A stretch of 64,000 bases of DNA from Planctomyces sp. (GTDB lineage: Bacteria; Planctomycetota; Planctomycetia; Planctomycetales; Planctomycetaceae). The position numbers were made by a program, and so were the translations under genes. Positions 28,512 through 38,406 of this stretch are shown here, in pieces (the stretch's first letter is position 1; each line of letters opens with the position of its first letter). Location: the NCBI GenBank assembly GCA_016795105.1, contig JAEUIH010000005.1, positions 191,483 to 255,482 on the forward strand, in the 5' to 3' direction. Below the pieces are notes generated by a model. That model did not search any database. It was given only the letters and a program-made list of their open reading frames with translations, and had not been told where the DNA came from.

Positions 28512-30838
28512 CACTCGTGGTCTTTCTCAGCACCATCTTTCTGCTGGCACTGCCGCTCGCGCTGGCTCCGGTATTGCTCCATCTGTTTGATCGGCGACGC
28601 CAGGTCACGATCGAATGGGGCGCGATGGAGTTCCTGCTGGAAGCGTCAACGCGCAGGACAAGTGCGAGAAAGCTGAAGCAGTGGCTTTTGCTTCTCTTAA
28701 GAATTCTTGCGGTGTCTGCACTCGTACTTGCTCTGGCTCGACCGAAACTCCCAGGCCAGTGGTTTGGAACCGGCGAGACGAATGAGGCAATTCTGATTAT
28801 CGACAATTCCATGTCGACTCAGCGTTCGTTCGAGGATTCAACCGTTTTTGCTCAAATCATCGAGCGGGCACGGGAGGAAATTCGTTCATTGTCGGGCAAC
28901 GATCGTGTTCGAATTCTGATGGCATCCCCTTATCCCGTCTGGATCACTCCGCCCAACAACTCAGTTCGATCTGATTCCACAGATCTGATCGATCGATATC
29001 TGGGCGAGATCAAGCCCACCAGCAGCAGTAGTGACCTGCTGGCTTCTTTGTTTACCGCGGTACAGGCAGATGCTGTTGACCAGGCGACTTCTCGAACAGT
29101 CGTTCTCCTCACCGACGGACAAGCGTGTGACTGGAAGACGACTGATCAAAGTGGTTGGCTACGATTTCAGGAAGTGCTTCGCACTGCAAAAAGACCAACC
29201 AGACTGGATGTTATAGAAACAGAACAACTCGCACAGGGGATTCGAAACGTCGCAGTGAATTCGATGCGGTCTTCTCGGCTTGTCGTTGGTTCCAATCAAA
29301 CGTTCACTCTCACAGCCGAAGTCCAGAACCACTCTGCGGCTGAAGTCTCAGGCGGCCAGTTCGTCTGGATGATCGAAGACGAGGAACAGGCAACCAGCGA
29401 AATCCCGGATCTCTCACCGGGCAGTACTCATGAAGTGATCTGGCGAAACTCGATCAGTCGACCGGGTGCCTATTCCCTGTCCGGTCGAATTCAAAATGAA
29501 AACGGAAAGATCCCTGATGATCTTCAGCCCGACAATCAGGCAACCGTTGTTGTTGAAGTGCGAGAAGAGCTTCCTGTTCTGATTGTGGAATCTGCCCCGA
29601 ACACTGGCGCGATGCAGCAGGACTCATTCTTCGTTCAGGCGGCCCTTGGCTGGATCAATGGGGAGCCGATGGAGCGGCACAGTGTGTTTCGTCCTTCGAC
29701 AGTGACACCGGAAGAGCTCGAGTCGATCGAATTGAGTGAGTTCCGAGCGGTAATCCTTCCCAATCTGACTGTGATCAGTGAAGCGGCTGTGGCTCGTTTG
29801 AGGACGTTTGCCTTGAGTGGCGGTGGCGTCTGGATCGCGCTTGGTCCCAGAGCTGATATTGAGGCATTCAATGAGCATGTTTTTGCAAATGGAGATGGGC
29901 TGTCACCACTGGCAATCGAGGGCGTCGTGATCGACAGTCAACGATCCGAAAATGATTCAGCCCGTGGTCAAACAATCAGCGTGGCACTCCGTGAACATCC
30001 GGCAACCGCTGAACTTGCAGACCCCAATCGAATGGATACAGCAGAGATCCGAATTCGCCGGCGGTTCCGCTTTATGAACCCGCCACAGGGAGAAGCTTCC
30101 GCTTCGCTGCTAAACGTAAGTAACGGTGAACCGCTGGCTGTTGAAAAGTATCTGGGACAGGGTCGAGTCATCGTTATGGGAATCCCCCTCACGATGCGTG
30201 ACTGGAGTGATCTGGCGAGGTCACAGGCGTTTGTTGTTATGGTTCAGGACTGGCTGAACTATCTGACTCAGCCTCGAGCAACCCGCCACAACCTCAATCC
30301 CGGAGACCCGATTGTTGTACATCTTGCTGAGACGGGCCATTCCGAAGCATTTTTGAGCACGCCCAATGGTGAAGATACTCAACTCACAGCGGACGCATCA
30401 CCCGAAGGCGCGGTTTTCAGATCAACTCGTACCATCCTTCCAGGTGAGTACCGATTGAAACTGGGCTTGAATGGTGAATCGATCCCATTTCATGTTCAGA
30501 GAAATCCCGCAGAGTCAAACCTCTCGGAACTGTCGTCAGTGGAACGAGAATTGCTTGCAAAAACGGCTGGACTGACGAGCGGCCTGCTGTCGTCCGATCT
30601 CAGCAGCGAAGTTCATCAGGACCCCGTCTGGCCAGCGCTGCTGATTGGGCTGATTGCTTTGATGAGCATTGAACTGATGTTGTCCGGGATGATCTCCCGA
30701 GAGCGATTTGGGACTGATTCGATTTCGGAAGTTGTCGACGCATTCGGTGACCGCAGCACCGAGAGAACCGATGTCTCTCTCGCTGAACTCACGTCCGGGA
30801 AAGTGACAAAAAACGGATCAGTTCAGCAAACTTTGTAG
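28508..30838 (+). CDS. BatA-like membrane protein with VWA domain
   Basis: A 776-residue protein. The N-terminus is BatA-like: a transmembrane helix (3-22), the linker LFDRRRQVTIEWGAMEFL, then a second helix (~58-77). A VWA domain follows with the metal site IIDNSMSTQ at ~97-105. A large exported region (~240-720) contains beta domains (CARDB/Ig-like at ~255-355) and a GATase-like fold (~385-550, VIVMGIPLTMRDW). A last transmembrane helix (~720-740) precedes a ~35-residue cytoplasmic tail. It starts with GTG overlapping the DUF58 stop. It probably works with MoxR and DUF58 in the envelope. Confidence 0.88.
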   Translation: MTLVVFLSTIFLLALPLALAPVLLHLFDRRRQVTIEWGAMEFLLEASTRRTSARKLKQWLLLLLRILAVSALVLALARPKLPGQWFGTGETNEAILIIDNSMSTQRSFEDSTVFAQIIERAREEIRSLSGNDRVRILMASPYPVWITPPNNSVRSDSTDLIDRYLGEIKPTSSSSDLLASLFTAVQADAVDQATSRTVVLLTDGQACDWKTTDQSGWLRFQEVLRTAKRPTRLDVIETEQLAQGIRNVAVNSMRSSRLVVGSNQTFTLTAEVQNHSAAEVSGGQFVWMIEDEEQATSEIPDLSPGSTHEVIWRNSISRPGAYSLSGRIQNENGKIPDDLQPDNQATVVVEVREELPVLIVESAPNTGAMQQDSFFVQAALGWINGEPMERHSVFRPSTVTPEELESIELSEFRAVILPNLTVISEAAVARLRTFALSGGGVWIALGPRADIEAFNEHVFANGDGLSPLAIEGVVIDSQRSENDSARGQTISVALREHPATAELADPNRMDTAEIRIRRRFRFMNPPQGEASASLLNVSNGEPLAVEKYLGQGRVIVMGIPLTMRDWSDLARSQAFVVMVQDWLNYLTQPRATRHNLNPGDPIVVHLAETGHSEAFLSTPNGEDTQLTADASPEGAVFRSTRTILPGEYRLKLGLNGESIPFHVQRNPAESNLSELSSVERELLAKTAGLTSGLLSSDLSSEVHQDPVWPALLIGLIALMSIELMLSGMISRERFGTDSISEVVDAFGDRSTERTDVSLAELTSGKVTKNGSVQQTL

Positions 30839-30848
30839 TTCATAAACC

Positions 30849-33731
30849 ATGACTGAAACAACTCTACAACCTGAACAGTTTTCGCTTGAAGGCCCGATCG
30901 GGTTTTCAGCGGCGATCGGTATTCTGCTGTTGCTGCTTGTGTTGTTCACATGGTCGCTTGGACGAGAACGCGGAATCCTTGGAACCAGGCAGACGATTCT
31001 CTTCTGGTTCCTGAGAGCCACGGCATTGGGCGTGGCTTTTTGGATGCTTCTGGCTCCAACGAAGACGCTTGTCGAAGTTTCGACGACTCGAAGATCCGTT
31101 GCTGTCATGGTCGACACAAGCGGTAGTATGACTACGGTTGATCCGGCTGGTGTGGCAGATGACTTTCGCTGGGTCGGAAGTACCTCAGCGAATGTACAGA
31201 TTCCATTGATCACGGCTGCTGATTCCTCCGTCGCTGCCATCAGTCTTGCAGATAAATCACTGCTGGCGGCAATGACTGCTCTGGTTCAACATCAACCAGA
31301 TAGTCTTGTCGTTGATTCATTGTCCTCCTGTCAAACAGCAATCACTCGAGTCCGAAAGAACCTGCAGAGTGTTACAGATGCAGGAAGACTGTCATCGGAA
31401 GTTCAGGGGCAATTGGCAAAGCTCGACCGAGAGTTATCAAGTTCGGAAATCGCAGGATTTGAGGAACTGTGTGGTTCACTGCAAAAAGGTCGAACACCCT
31501 CAGATCGAGGATGGCGTGAGAGTCTGTCAGACTTACAGATTCGACTTTCTGCGATTCGAAAACAGCTGATTCAACTGTCACGAGACATTGCAACGGACGA
31601 ACAGAAGACGATTCAGAGCGGCCAGTCACGCGACCTCGCGAATGCCGAAGACACATCAAGGCTTGATCGCGTAGCAGCATTTCTGGATCGGCTGAATTCC
31701 GATGAATTTGAAACGATTCGTGAGAGAGCTGATATTCGGATCAGTACCTTCGATCAGGAACCCAGACTGCTTTCGGAACTCACCAGCATAGAGTTTTCGG
31801 CGACGACTGACCCACCGAAAATCAGTGAACAAATCACGGCGATGCTGCAGTCAAAGACCGAGAACGGAGACGACGAAGACTCGTTGAATTCGGGGATTCG
31901 AACAGACCTCACGGCAGTGATGGAACAACTGGACCGACAGCGGCGCGAGACATCTTTGGCCGCTGCAATCGTGTTGACAGACGCTGCACATAATGATTCC
32001 GGTTCCGTCAATCCAAGAATTGCTGCTGCGTCCCTGAAGGGTGTCCCGGTCTTTATCGTGCCGATTGGGAATACTCAGTATGTTCGTGATGTGGCGATTC
32101 AATCCGTCTACTGTCCTGCGGTTGCTATGAGAAATGACAGTGTGGTCATCGAAGCCGTCATTCAGGCTCATGACTGTGAGGGCGAAACCTGTGTTGTCGA
32201 ATTGATTGAGGATGGACAGCCATCCGAATCGCGAACGATTCAAATGGATTCCGGGTATGCAAATCGGCGGGTTCGATTTGATCGAAAGCTGAGTGACATC
32301 GGGATTCGCCGCTTCCAAATTCGGGTGCAGCCTCTTGAACGTGAGCTCTCACTACTGAACAACGTCAATGACTTTGAAGTTAACGTGACGCGAAACGAAA
32401 TACGCATCCTGCTGTCTGATGAGATGCCTCGGTGGGAATATCGCTACCTCACACAACTCTTCCGACGCGACGCCAAGATTCAGCTGGACGAGCTCCTCTA
32501 TCATCCTCGCCTCGTGGCGACAGGACGGCGACAAACTTCGGGAGTCCTGCCTGAGTCAGTGGACGACTGGGATCAGTATGATGTAGTGATTCTGGGTGAC
32601 CTGACGGCGAATCATTTTTCAGAGGCTTCTCAGGTGTCACTAAAACAGTACCTTCAGGAACGCGGGGGGACAGCGATTTTCATCGCGGGTCGAGAGTCAA
32701 TGCCCGAAGCTTTCTCTACGCAGCCGCTCGCTGACATTTTACCGGTGACTCGGGCGGAGCCAACTTCAGACGCGATTGTTGCAGAGTCCGGGTATGCGTT
32801 TTCGGTCACTGAAGAAGGCAAAGCTCATAGCGCGTTGATGATTGGAGCAACCGAAGAAGCAACTCGCGATGCGTGGGCCTTTGTGAATCAGTTTGCACCG
32901 CTTCCCGAGATTTCCCCATGGCATGTCCCGCGTCCTTCGGCAACAACACTTATTGCGGCTGTCCCCAATGGGACACTGAACAATGAAGACGAGAGTTCGA
33001 AACGAGCCTTCCTTTGCTGGCATTCGATCGGCCGAGGACGGGCCATCTATCTTTCCGGGCCTGAAACATTTCGACTTCGATCCCTTCGCGGTGATGTGCT
33101 GCACTATCGATTCTGGGGACAGATGCTTCGTTGGGCGCTAGCTTCGGATCTCGCAGCCGGCAGTGAATTTGTCCGGATTCGCACCGACAAAACGCAGTAT
33201 TCTACTGGCGAATCCATTCAGGTCACCGTTCGACTCATGGACGGATCAGGGCAGGCTGTCGTGACGAGTTCCCCTGTTTCGGTTGTTGCTCGAACCGGAG
33301 AAACAATGAGCTCTGTGTTGCTGAGCCCCGATGGCCAGATACCCGGCCAGTATGTGGGCGAATTTCGAGCACTGACTCCGGGTGAATACCAGCTGGAAGC
33401 TTCCGGAGATGCTGTGGCTGCGGCACTTCAGGGTGCGGATCCCGCCATTGATGTTCCCGCTGCGAATTTTACAGTGAGACCAGACCTGCCCATGGAGTTA
33501 CTGGATACTCGGAGCGATCGCGCCCTCGCTCAGCAAATTGCCGACCTCACCGGTGGTCTGAATTTGCCACCGACGGCTGTAAGAGAAGTCCTGAGCTTAA
33601 CGGATCTTGAACCAGTCGTTGAATTGAAATCTCAAAACACTCCGCTTTGGGCGGAATGGAAATACCTCTGGATTGTCTTCGGATGCCTGCAGACTGAGTG
33701 GATTATTCGCAAACTGAGGGGACTGTCATGA
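30849..33731 (+). CDS. Large membrane VWA / GATase-like protein
   Basis: A 960-residue protein of the same class as its upstream neighbour. Two transmembrane helices lie at ~20-40 and ~58-75. A VWA metal site, VMVDTSGSMTT, is at ~87-97, and the VWA domain is split by an unusually long helical insertion (~100-350) before AAAIVLTDAAHN. An Ig-like domain (~420-500) precedes a glutamine-amidotransferase-like fold (~505-770, MPRWEYRYLTQLF, YDVVILGDL, GRGRAIYLSGPETF). A beta domain and a hydrophobic C-terminal segment (WAEWKYLWIVFGCLQTEW) finish the protein. The stop overlaps the next start as ATGA. Confidence 0.85.
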   Translation: MTETTLQPEQFSLEGPIGFSAAIGILLLLLVLFTWSLGRERGILGTRQTILFWFLRATALGVAFWMLLAPTKTLVEVSTTRRSVAVMVDTSGSMTTVDPAGVADDFRWVGSTSANVQIPLITAADSSVAAISLADKSLLAAMTALVQHQPDSLVVDSLSSCQTAITRVRKNLQSVTDAGRLSSEVQGQLAKLDRELSSSEIAGFEELCGSLQKGRTPSDRGWRESLSDLQIRLSAIRKQLIQLSRDIATDEQKTIQSGQSRDLANAEDTSRLDRVAAFLDRLNSDEFETIRERADIRISTFDQEPRLLSELTSIEFSATTDPPKISEQITAMLQSKTENGDDEDSLNSGIRTDLTAVMEQLDRQRRETSLAAAIVLTDAAHNDSGSVNPRIAAASLKGVPVFIVPIGNTQYVRDVAIQSVYCPAVAMRNDSVVIEAVIQAHDCEGETCVVELIEDGQPSESRTIQMDSGYANRRVRFDRKLSDIGIRRFQIRVQPLERELSLLNNVNDFEVNVTRNEIRILLSDEMPRWEYRYLTQLFRRDAKIQLDELLYHPRLVATGRRQTSGVLPESVDDWDQYDVVILGDLTANHFSEASQVSLKQYLQERGGTAIFIAGRESMPEAFSTQPLADILPVTRAEPTSDAIVAESGYAFSVTEEGKAHSALMIGATEEATRDAWAFVNQFAPLPEISPWHVPRPSATTLIAAVPNGTLNNEDESSKRAFLCWHSIGRGRAIYLSGPETFRLRSLRGDVLHYRFWGQMLRWALASDLAAGSEFVRIRTDKTQYSTGESIQVTVRLMDGSGQAVVTSSPVSVVARTGETMSSVLLSPDGQIPGQYVGEFRALTPGEYQLEASGDAVAAALQGADPAIDVPAANFTVRPDLPMELLDTRSDRALAQQIADLTGGLNLPPTAVREVLSLTDLEPVVELKSQNTPLWAEWKYLWIVFGCLQTEWIIRKLRGLS

Positions 33732-36700
33732 GCAGTGTACGACCATCGGAATACGGACAGATCGACGCGACATCGGTCCATCTGCCTGGAATCATCCGCC
33801 ATCAGATACTCAGGATTCGCCGCCGCCTGTTTACAATCGCAGTGGCGAATGGTCTGCTGAATGCGCTGACCATTTTTATTGTGCTGGCTTCGGTCTCTAT
33901 ACTGATCGACTGGGGCTTTGTACTTTTTGACACTCGAATCAGAATCCTGCTCACTCTGGCAACAACCCTTGCTGCTGCAGCAGCGCTGGTCCTGACGTCT
34001 GCAGGTCGAATTGCTCAGGCATTTGGCTGGACATCTGCCGCCAGAGAAATCGACCATGGGGTTCCACAGATGGAAGAACGCTGGCAAACCGTCGCCAGCC
34101 TTGCGGAAGCTGGATATGCACCAGCGGATCCGGTCGCAAAGGGTATGCTTGCACAGGTGACCAGCGAGGCCGTCGTCCTCGGACAACTAGTCGACCCCAA
34201 ACGGGTTGTACCTTCCGGAACGTGGGCGCCTCAGTTGAAAGTACTTGGACTGACACTCACTTTGATGGGGGCCTTCATTTTCTTTTCGCCTGTTCAGAGT
34301 TGGATCCTGATCCTTCGGTTCATGCTTCCCGCATCTGAGATCACGGCCACCTCTGTGAAAGCGCTTGACGGAGATCTGGTCCTGCCTCGTGGCGCTCGTT
34401 TTCCACTGACTGCATCTGTTGACGGGGTCCTGCGGGACACCGCGACTCTGACAATCATTCGAGATTCAGACCCGAACACCGAGGAACAGATCGTTCTCAC
34501 TGAGCCTCAGGCAGATGGAGAGATCTTCAGCGAGATGACGAATGAAGACGGTTCGTTTCAATATCGATTTCAGGTTGGAGACGGACGGACTCCGTGGCAC
34601 CGCATCACTCTTGTCGATCCACCTGCATTTTCTGACGTGAAGCTCACCATAACGCCCCCAGCCTATATCGATGAACCTGCGATTGAGAAGTCACTGATTC
34701 CACAGCGTACGAGAGTTCTTGCGGGAAGTCGCCTGACGCTGGCTCTAAAGCCTGATCAGGAACTGCAGTCACTGACTCTCCGAATGACTGTTCCTGTACC
34801 TGTTCTGCTGACTCAGGACGAGGCAGCTGAAGATTCGCAGAATACGGCTTCCGAAAATCTCCCGACGGACCTGGAAGAGATCACACTCCAGCAAGGTCTC
34901 GATGGTTGGTATCACTTTGAGACGCAGCTCACAAAAGACATCGTCCTGACACCGATCCCGACCAATGTTCATGGATTCCTGGGCAAGAATCCTCGAAGTG
35001 CACTCTTTTCTGTGTACGAAGATAAGGCACCCGTAGCCCACATTTTGAATTCGGCAGACGAAGCTGCAATTAGCCTGGACGAACCCTTTGAAGTGAAGTT
35101 TGAAGCGTTCGATGACCATGGGGTCGCGAAAGCGGAAATCGTGATTTACGAAGCAGCCACCGCCGATGGCAAAGAACCAAAAATTCTGGGAACCAAACAG
35201 ATCCCTCTGGGAGAACAGGCGCTGAACAAACATGTGCATGGAGCAATTGAGCTGGATCTGAGAGAGTTTGGACTCCTGGAAGGCCAGAGTATCAGCTACG
35301 CGATTCGTGTCCGGGATAATCGGGATGCGAGTACGGCTGATGAGCCTGCATTGGCGATGACTGAGAAAAGCGATCGCCCTCAGAATCAGGACGGGGCGGA
35401 ACAAGGGGTCGATGCAACAGAATCGTCACCGGCCCAAACCGATTCTCAACCCGCAGCAAACACGCCTGAGAACACTGCCACGGACACTGCAGCGAACACG
35501 CCTGAGAACACCGCCACTGGCACAGCAGCGAACACGCCTGAAAATACTGCCACGGACACTGCAGCAAATACGCCCGAGAACACTGCCACGGACACAGAAG
35601 CAAACACGCCTGAGAACAACGCCGCTGACACTGCAGCAAATACGCCTGAGAACACTGCCACGGACACAGAAGCAACTACGCCTGAGAACACTGCCGCTGA
35701 CACAGAAGCAAATACGCCCGAGAACACCGCCACGGACACTGCAGCAAACACGCCTGAGAACACTGCCACGGACACTGCAGCAAACACGCCTGAGAACACC
35801 GCCACGGAAACATCAGAGGGTACTGGTGCAGACACAACAGCGAATACGGCATTGCAGACTCCTGCGGAAACGGAATCGACGGTGAACCCGGATGACATGC
35901 CCGAGGTGAGCGGACGATCTGCAGAGGTTGGCGCAAATCAGAAGAATCCGACGTCTTCCAATCGAATACCTGTTAGTGAGAATCCAGCCGCAGCCAGTCC
36001 ACCACCGACCGTGAGAGTCCGTATGAATCCTCAGGACCTGGAATCGGGTCAGCAGGAGACAGAACGACGACAAGTCAGAATTGTTTCGCGACTGGATGCC
36101 GTCGCGAACAGCGATGAGCCAATGATTGAGGAGTTACCATCTGTAAGGGAAAAAGTACTGGAGCTCGATCGATTGCTTGAAGCCATAGAGACGAGGCTTA
36201 GGCTGCTGCATCGACACGAGATTGAGGCATCGCAGCGAGGCGAGAGTTTTCAGGAGATTGAGGACCGACTCAAAGAGGTGGAGATATTCGTAGCGGGCAT
36301 TCTGCAGGAAACTCGAGATACTGCTTTTGAATTTGTGGGTCTGCAGATGGCTGACATCTCGGGCACTCATATCACTCCGTCGCGTGATGCAATCTTTCTT
36401 GCCATTCGCAGCCCGGATACCGGAGCAGACGTGTATGCGGAGGAATCGCTCCATCATGTTGTCAGTGCACGAGAACTGCTGCAGGCATTATTGAGACGCT
36501 ATGATGCAATCGCACAGGAACGAGAGCTGGAAGACAAGCTGGACAAGTACGTCAAAATGTACACGGTCTACGTTGAACGATCGCAGCGATTGATGCGTGA
36601 AGCACAACAGAATTTCGACCCACTCCGTCTGCAGCGCGAGATGGCGGTCCTGGAAGTGGATCAGACGTATTTGGATCGACTTGCAGAAGTACTGCAAATG

Positions 36701-38392
36701 CGAAGAGAGATGATGTCTGAGCTGGCCAAAATTCTGGAAGACGATCCTCGGCTGAGGTCAAGATACCTGGATCTCATTCGGCGACGCCGCAGTTCACTTG
36801 GCAGCCAACTGGCTGAACTTCTGACCCGTCAAAAGGAACTAGGCCGGGAAGTGAGCGACTGGAACCTGGTGAACGAATCACAGAGAACTGCTTACTGGGA
36901 TGAAGTCACTGACCTTCGCCTGGATACTCCCAAAGAACTGGCGAAAGAAGCCCAGCAACTTGCGGACCGGATCACAAAGCAGCTTCCTCTGGTATTGAAT
37001 CCGGACGAAGGTACGCCCGAAGTCTGTATGGAACTCTCAAAGCAAATCGCACTCGATGCGCGACGCTGTGAGTTTGATGTTCAGGAGCTAAGGAAGTCCG
37101 GCGGCTCGCGCGGCAAGATCACTCTCAGCAAGAGTGCGGACGCACTGACGGGACGGATTCGCCTCCTCGCGGCGGCGCTGGATCGACTTGCATTTGAAGG
37201 CCAGGCTCTGGATGGAGTCACGGAGTATGTCGATCTGCGACAAGTCGAAGTTCGAGCATTGCTGGACCGCACTGAAACGTGGTCAAAGACGGCACATGCG
37301 ATCGAAGCGAAATCGTTCGGGCGAATCGCCGGCCTGGACCAGCACCAGCTGACCATTGTCGCGGAGTTGTTCCGAACGGAGCTGCAGAGTATCGAAACAG
37401 ACCTGGCAGGTCAGTTCAATGAAGAAGTTCCGGTCCCAGCAGAGGTGGGTGTTCTCGCACGACAACTTCAGGAAGTGATGGAGGCCGCAACGCTGGTGCA
37501 GATGTCTGCAACGTATGCTCTCCAAAAAGATCAGGTTGCAATTGGCTCAGATCGTCAGCAGCGAGCGATTGAGAAGCTCGAAAAGGCTGTCGAAATTCTG
37601 AATGAGCTGCGAACAAAGACCGCCGAGGCTCTGGATCAAATGGAAGTTCAAAATCCGAACATTGCTGATCTTCAGGACCCAACCCTCGATCAGTTCCTCG
37701 CGGAACTGGAACGGGAGCCGAACATTGAAGCCCAGTTGGGGATTCCCAATCGACCTCGCAACATCCGTGTCATTCAGGATTCGATGCAGTGGAATCAGGT
37801 TGGTGGAGGAATGTTGGGCGAATCGGGCGAAGCGGCAAGATCAAGAATGCAGCGGCTCATGAATCAGCGACTGGCTGCCAACAGTCAATCTGATGATCCG
37901 AATGCAAAACCGGGAGATGAACGTCAGGATCGCGAAGAAGACGGAGAACGCCAGGCGGCAGACGAACAGAAGGAACAGGAGCAGAAACGTCAGGAAATGG
38001 CGGACTCCAGTGAAATGCAGAAGATGCTGCGACAGAAGCTTGAAGAAGCCAAAGACGAACTTGATCGCCGTGCAGCAGATGCACAAACGTCAGACGAAGA
38101 GCGAAGGCAGCTTCAGGAGATGGCCGCTAAACTTGATGAATCGATGAAACAGCTCAATGATGAACAATCGCCTGGACAGGTCTGGCAGCGAATGGTTGAA
38201 ATGGATCAGACAAAGGCGATTCTGGAAGCACTGGCAAAAGGAGAAAAGATCCCTGATGACCAATGGAACAAACTGATCTCAACTCTGGCGGATGGCACAG
38301 GCCAGGTCAGTGGTCGTGTCCCGCCGGAAGATTATCGCGGCGCGATTGAACAATATCAGGAACAGATTCGGCGTTTGACGGGTGGCCGGTGA
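33728..38392 (+). CDS. Giant membrane / coiled-coil protein (DUF4175-like) with Thr-rich repeats
   Basis: A 1554-residue protein. Three N-terminal transmembrane helices (~33-55, ~65-85, ~165-200) lead to exported Ig-like domains (~200-560). Ten in-frame 12-residue repeats (ANTPENTATDTA) occupy residues ~577-696. The rest is mainly helical and coiled coil, ending in a Gln/Glu/Lys-rich region (QMAADEQKEQEQKRQEMADS-like) and the segment PDDQWNKLISTLADG. The N-terminal layout resembles DUF4175 membrane proteins. ATG at 33728 overlaps the previous stop (ATGA) and follows GAGGGG. Likely role: a structural partner of the MoxR/VWA envelope complex (inferred from the operon). Confidence 0.82.
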   Translation: MSSVRPSEYGQIDATSVHLPGIIRHQILRIRRRLFTIAVANGLLNALTIFIVLASVSILIDWGFVLFDTRIRILLTLATTLAAAAALVLTSAGRIAQAFGWTSAAREIDHGVPQMEERWQTVASLAEAGYAPADPVAKGMLAQVTSEAVVLGQLVDPKRVVPSGTWAPQLKVLGLTLTLMGAFIFFSPVQSWILILRFMLPASEITATSVKALDGDLVLPRGARFPLTASVDGVLRDTATLTIIRDSDPNTEEQIVLTEPQADGEIFSEMTNEDGSFQYRFQVGDGRTPWHRITLVDPPAFSDVKLTITPPAYIDEPAIEKSLIPQRTRVLAGSRLTLALKPDQELQSLTLRMTVPVPVLLTQDEAAEDSQNTASENLPTDLEEITLQQGLDGWYHFETQLTKDIVLTPIPTNVHGFLGKNPRSALFSVYEDKAPVAHILNSADEAAISLDEPFEVKFEAFDDHGVAKAEIVIYEAATADGKEPKILGTKQIPLGEQALNKHVHGAIELDLREFGLLEGQSISYAIRVRDNRDASTADEPALAMTEKSDRPQNQDGAEQGVDATESSPAQTDSQPAANTPENTATDTAANTPENTATGTAANTPENTATDTAANTPENTATDTEANTPENNAADTAANTPENTATDTEATTPENTAADTEANTPENTATDTAANTPENTATDTAANTPENTATETSEGTGADTTANTALQTPAETESTVNPDDMPEVSGRSAEVGANQKNPTSSNRIPVSENPAAASPPPTVRVRMNPQDLESGQQETERRQVRIVSRLDAVANSDEPMIEELPSVREKVLELDRLLEAIETRLRLLHRHEIEASQRGESFQEIEDRLKEVEIFVAGILQETRDTAFEFVGLQMADISGTHITPSRDAIFLAIRSPDTGADVYAEESLHHVVSARELLQALLRRYDAIAQERELEDKLDKYVKMYTVYVERSQRLMREAQQNFDPLRLQREMAVLEVDQTYLDRLAEVLQMRREMMSELAKILEDDPRLRSRYLDLIRRRRSSLGSQLAELLTRQKELGREVSDWNLVNESQRTAYWDEVTDLRLDTPKELAKEAQQLADRITKQLPLVLNPDEGTPEVCMELSKQIALDARRCEFDVQELRKSGGSRGKITLSKSADALTGRIRLLAAALDRLAFEGQALDGVTEYVDLRQVEVRALLDRTETWSKTAHAIEAKSFGRIAGLDQHQLTIVAELFRTELQSIETDLAGQFNEEVPVPAEVGVLARQLQEVMEAATLVQMSATYALQKDQVAIGSDRQQRAIEKLEKAVEILNELRTKTAEALDQMEVQNPNIADLQDPTLDQFLAELEREPNIEAQLGIPNRPRNIRVIQDSMQWNQVGGGMLGESGEAARSRMQRLMNQRLAANSQSDDPNAKPGDERQDREEDGERQAADEQKEQEQKRQEMADSSEMQKMLRQKLEEAKDELDRRAADAQTSDEERRQLQEMAAKLDESMKQLNDEQSPGQVWQRMVEMDQTKAILEALAKGEKIPDDQWNKLISTLADGTGQVSGRVPPEDYRGAIEQYQEQIRRLTGGR
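35456..35815 (+). repeat. Ten in-frame 36-bp tandem repeats
   Basis: Ten contiguous 36-base units encode ANTPENTATDTA and near variants (TG, NA, TE, ATT and ETS changes). The DNA identity between units is high, so copy number probably varies between strains. Composition (Thr, Asn, Pro, Ala) suggests an extended, possibly glycosylated linker. Confidence 0.95.
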
Positions 38393-38406
38393 AATGAGTC
38401 GCAACA

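Noticed and set aside
35456..35815. CRISPR or non-coding satellite repeat (36-bp period)
   Set aside because: The units are contiguous without spacers, in frame, and encode a regular 12-residue repeat inside a long gene.
35412..35936. Open frames antisense or out of frame to the 12-residue repeats
   Set aside because: They exist only because the repeated DNA lacks stops in several frames.
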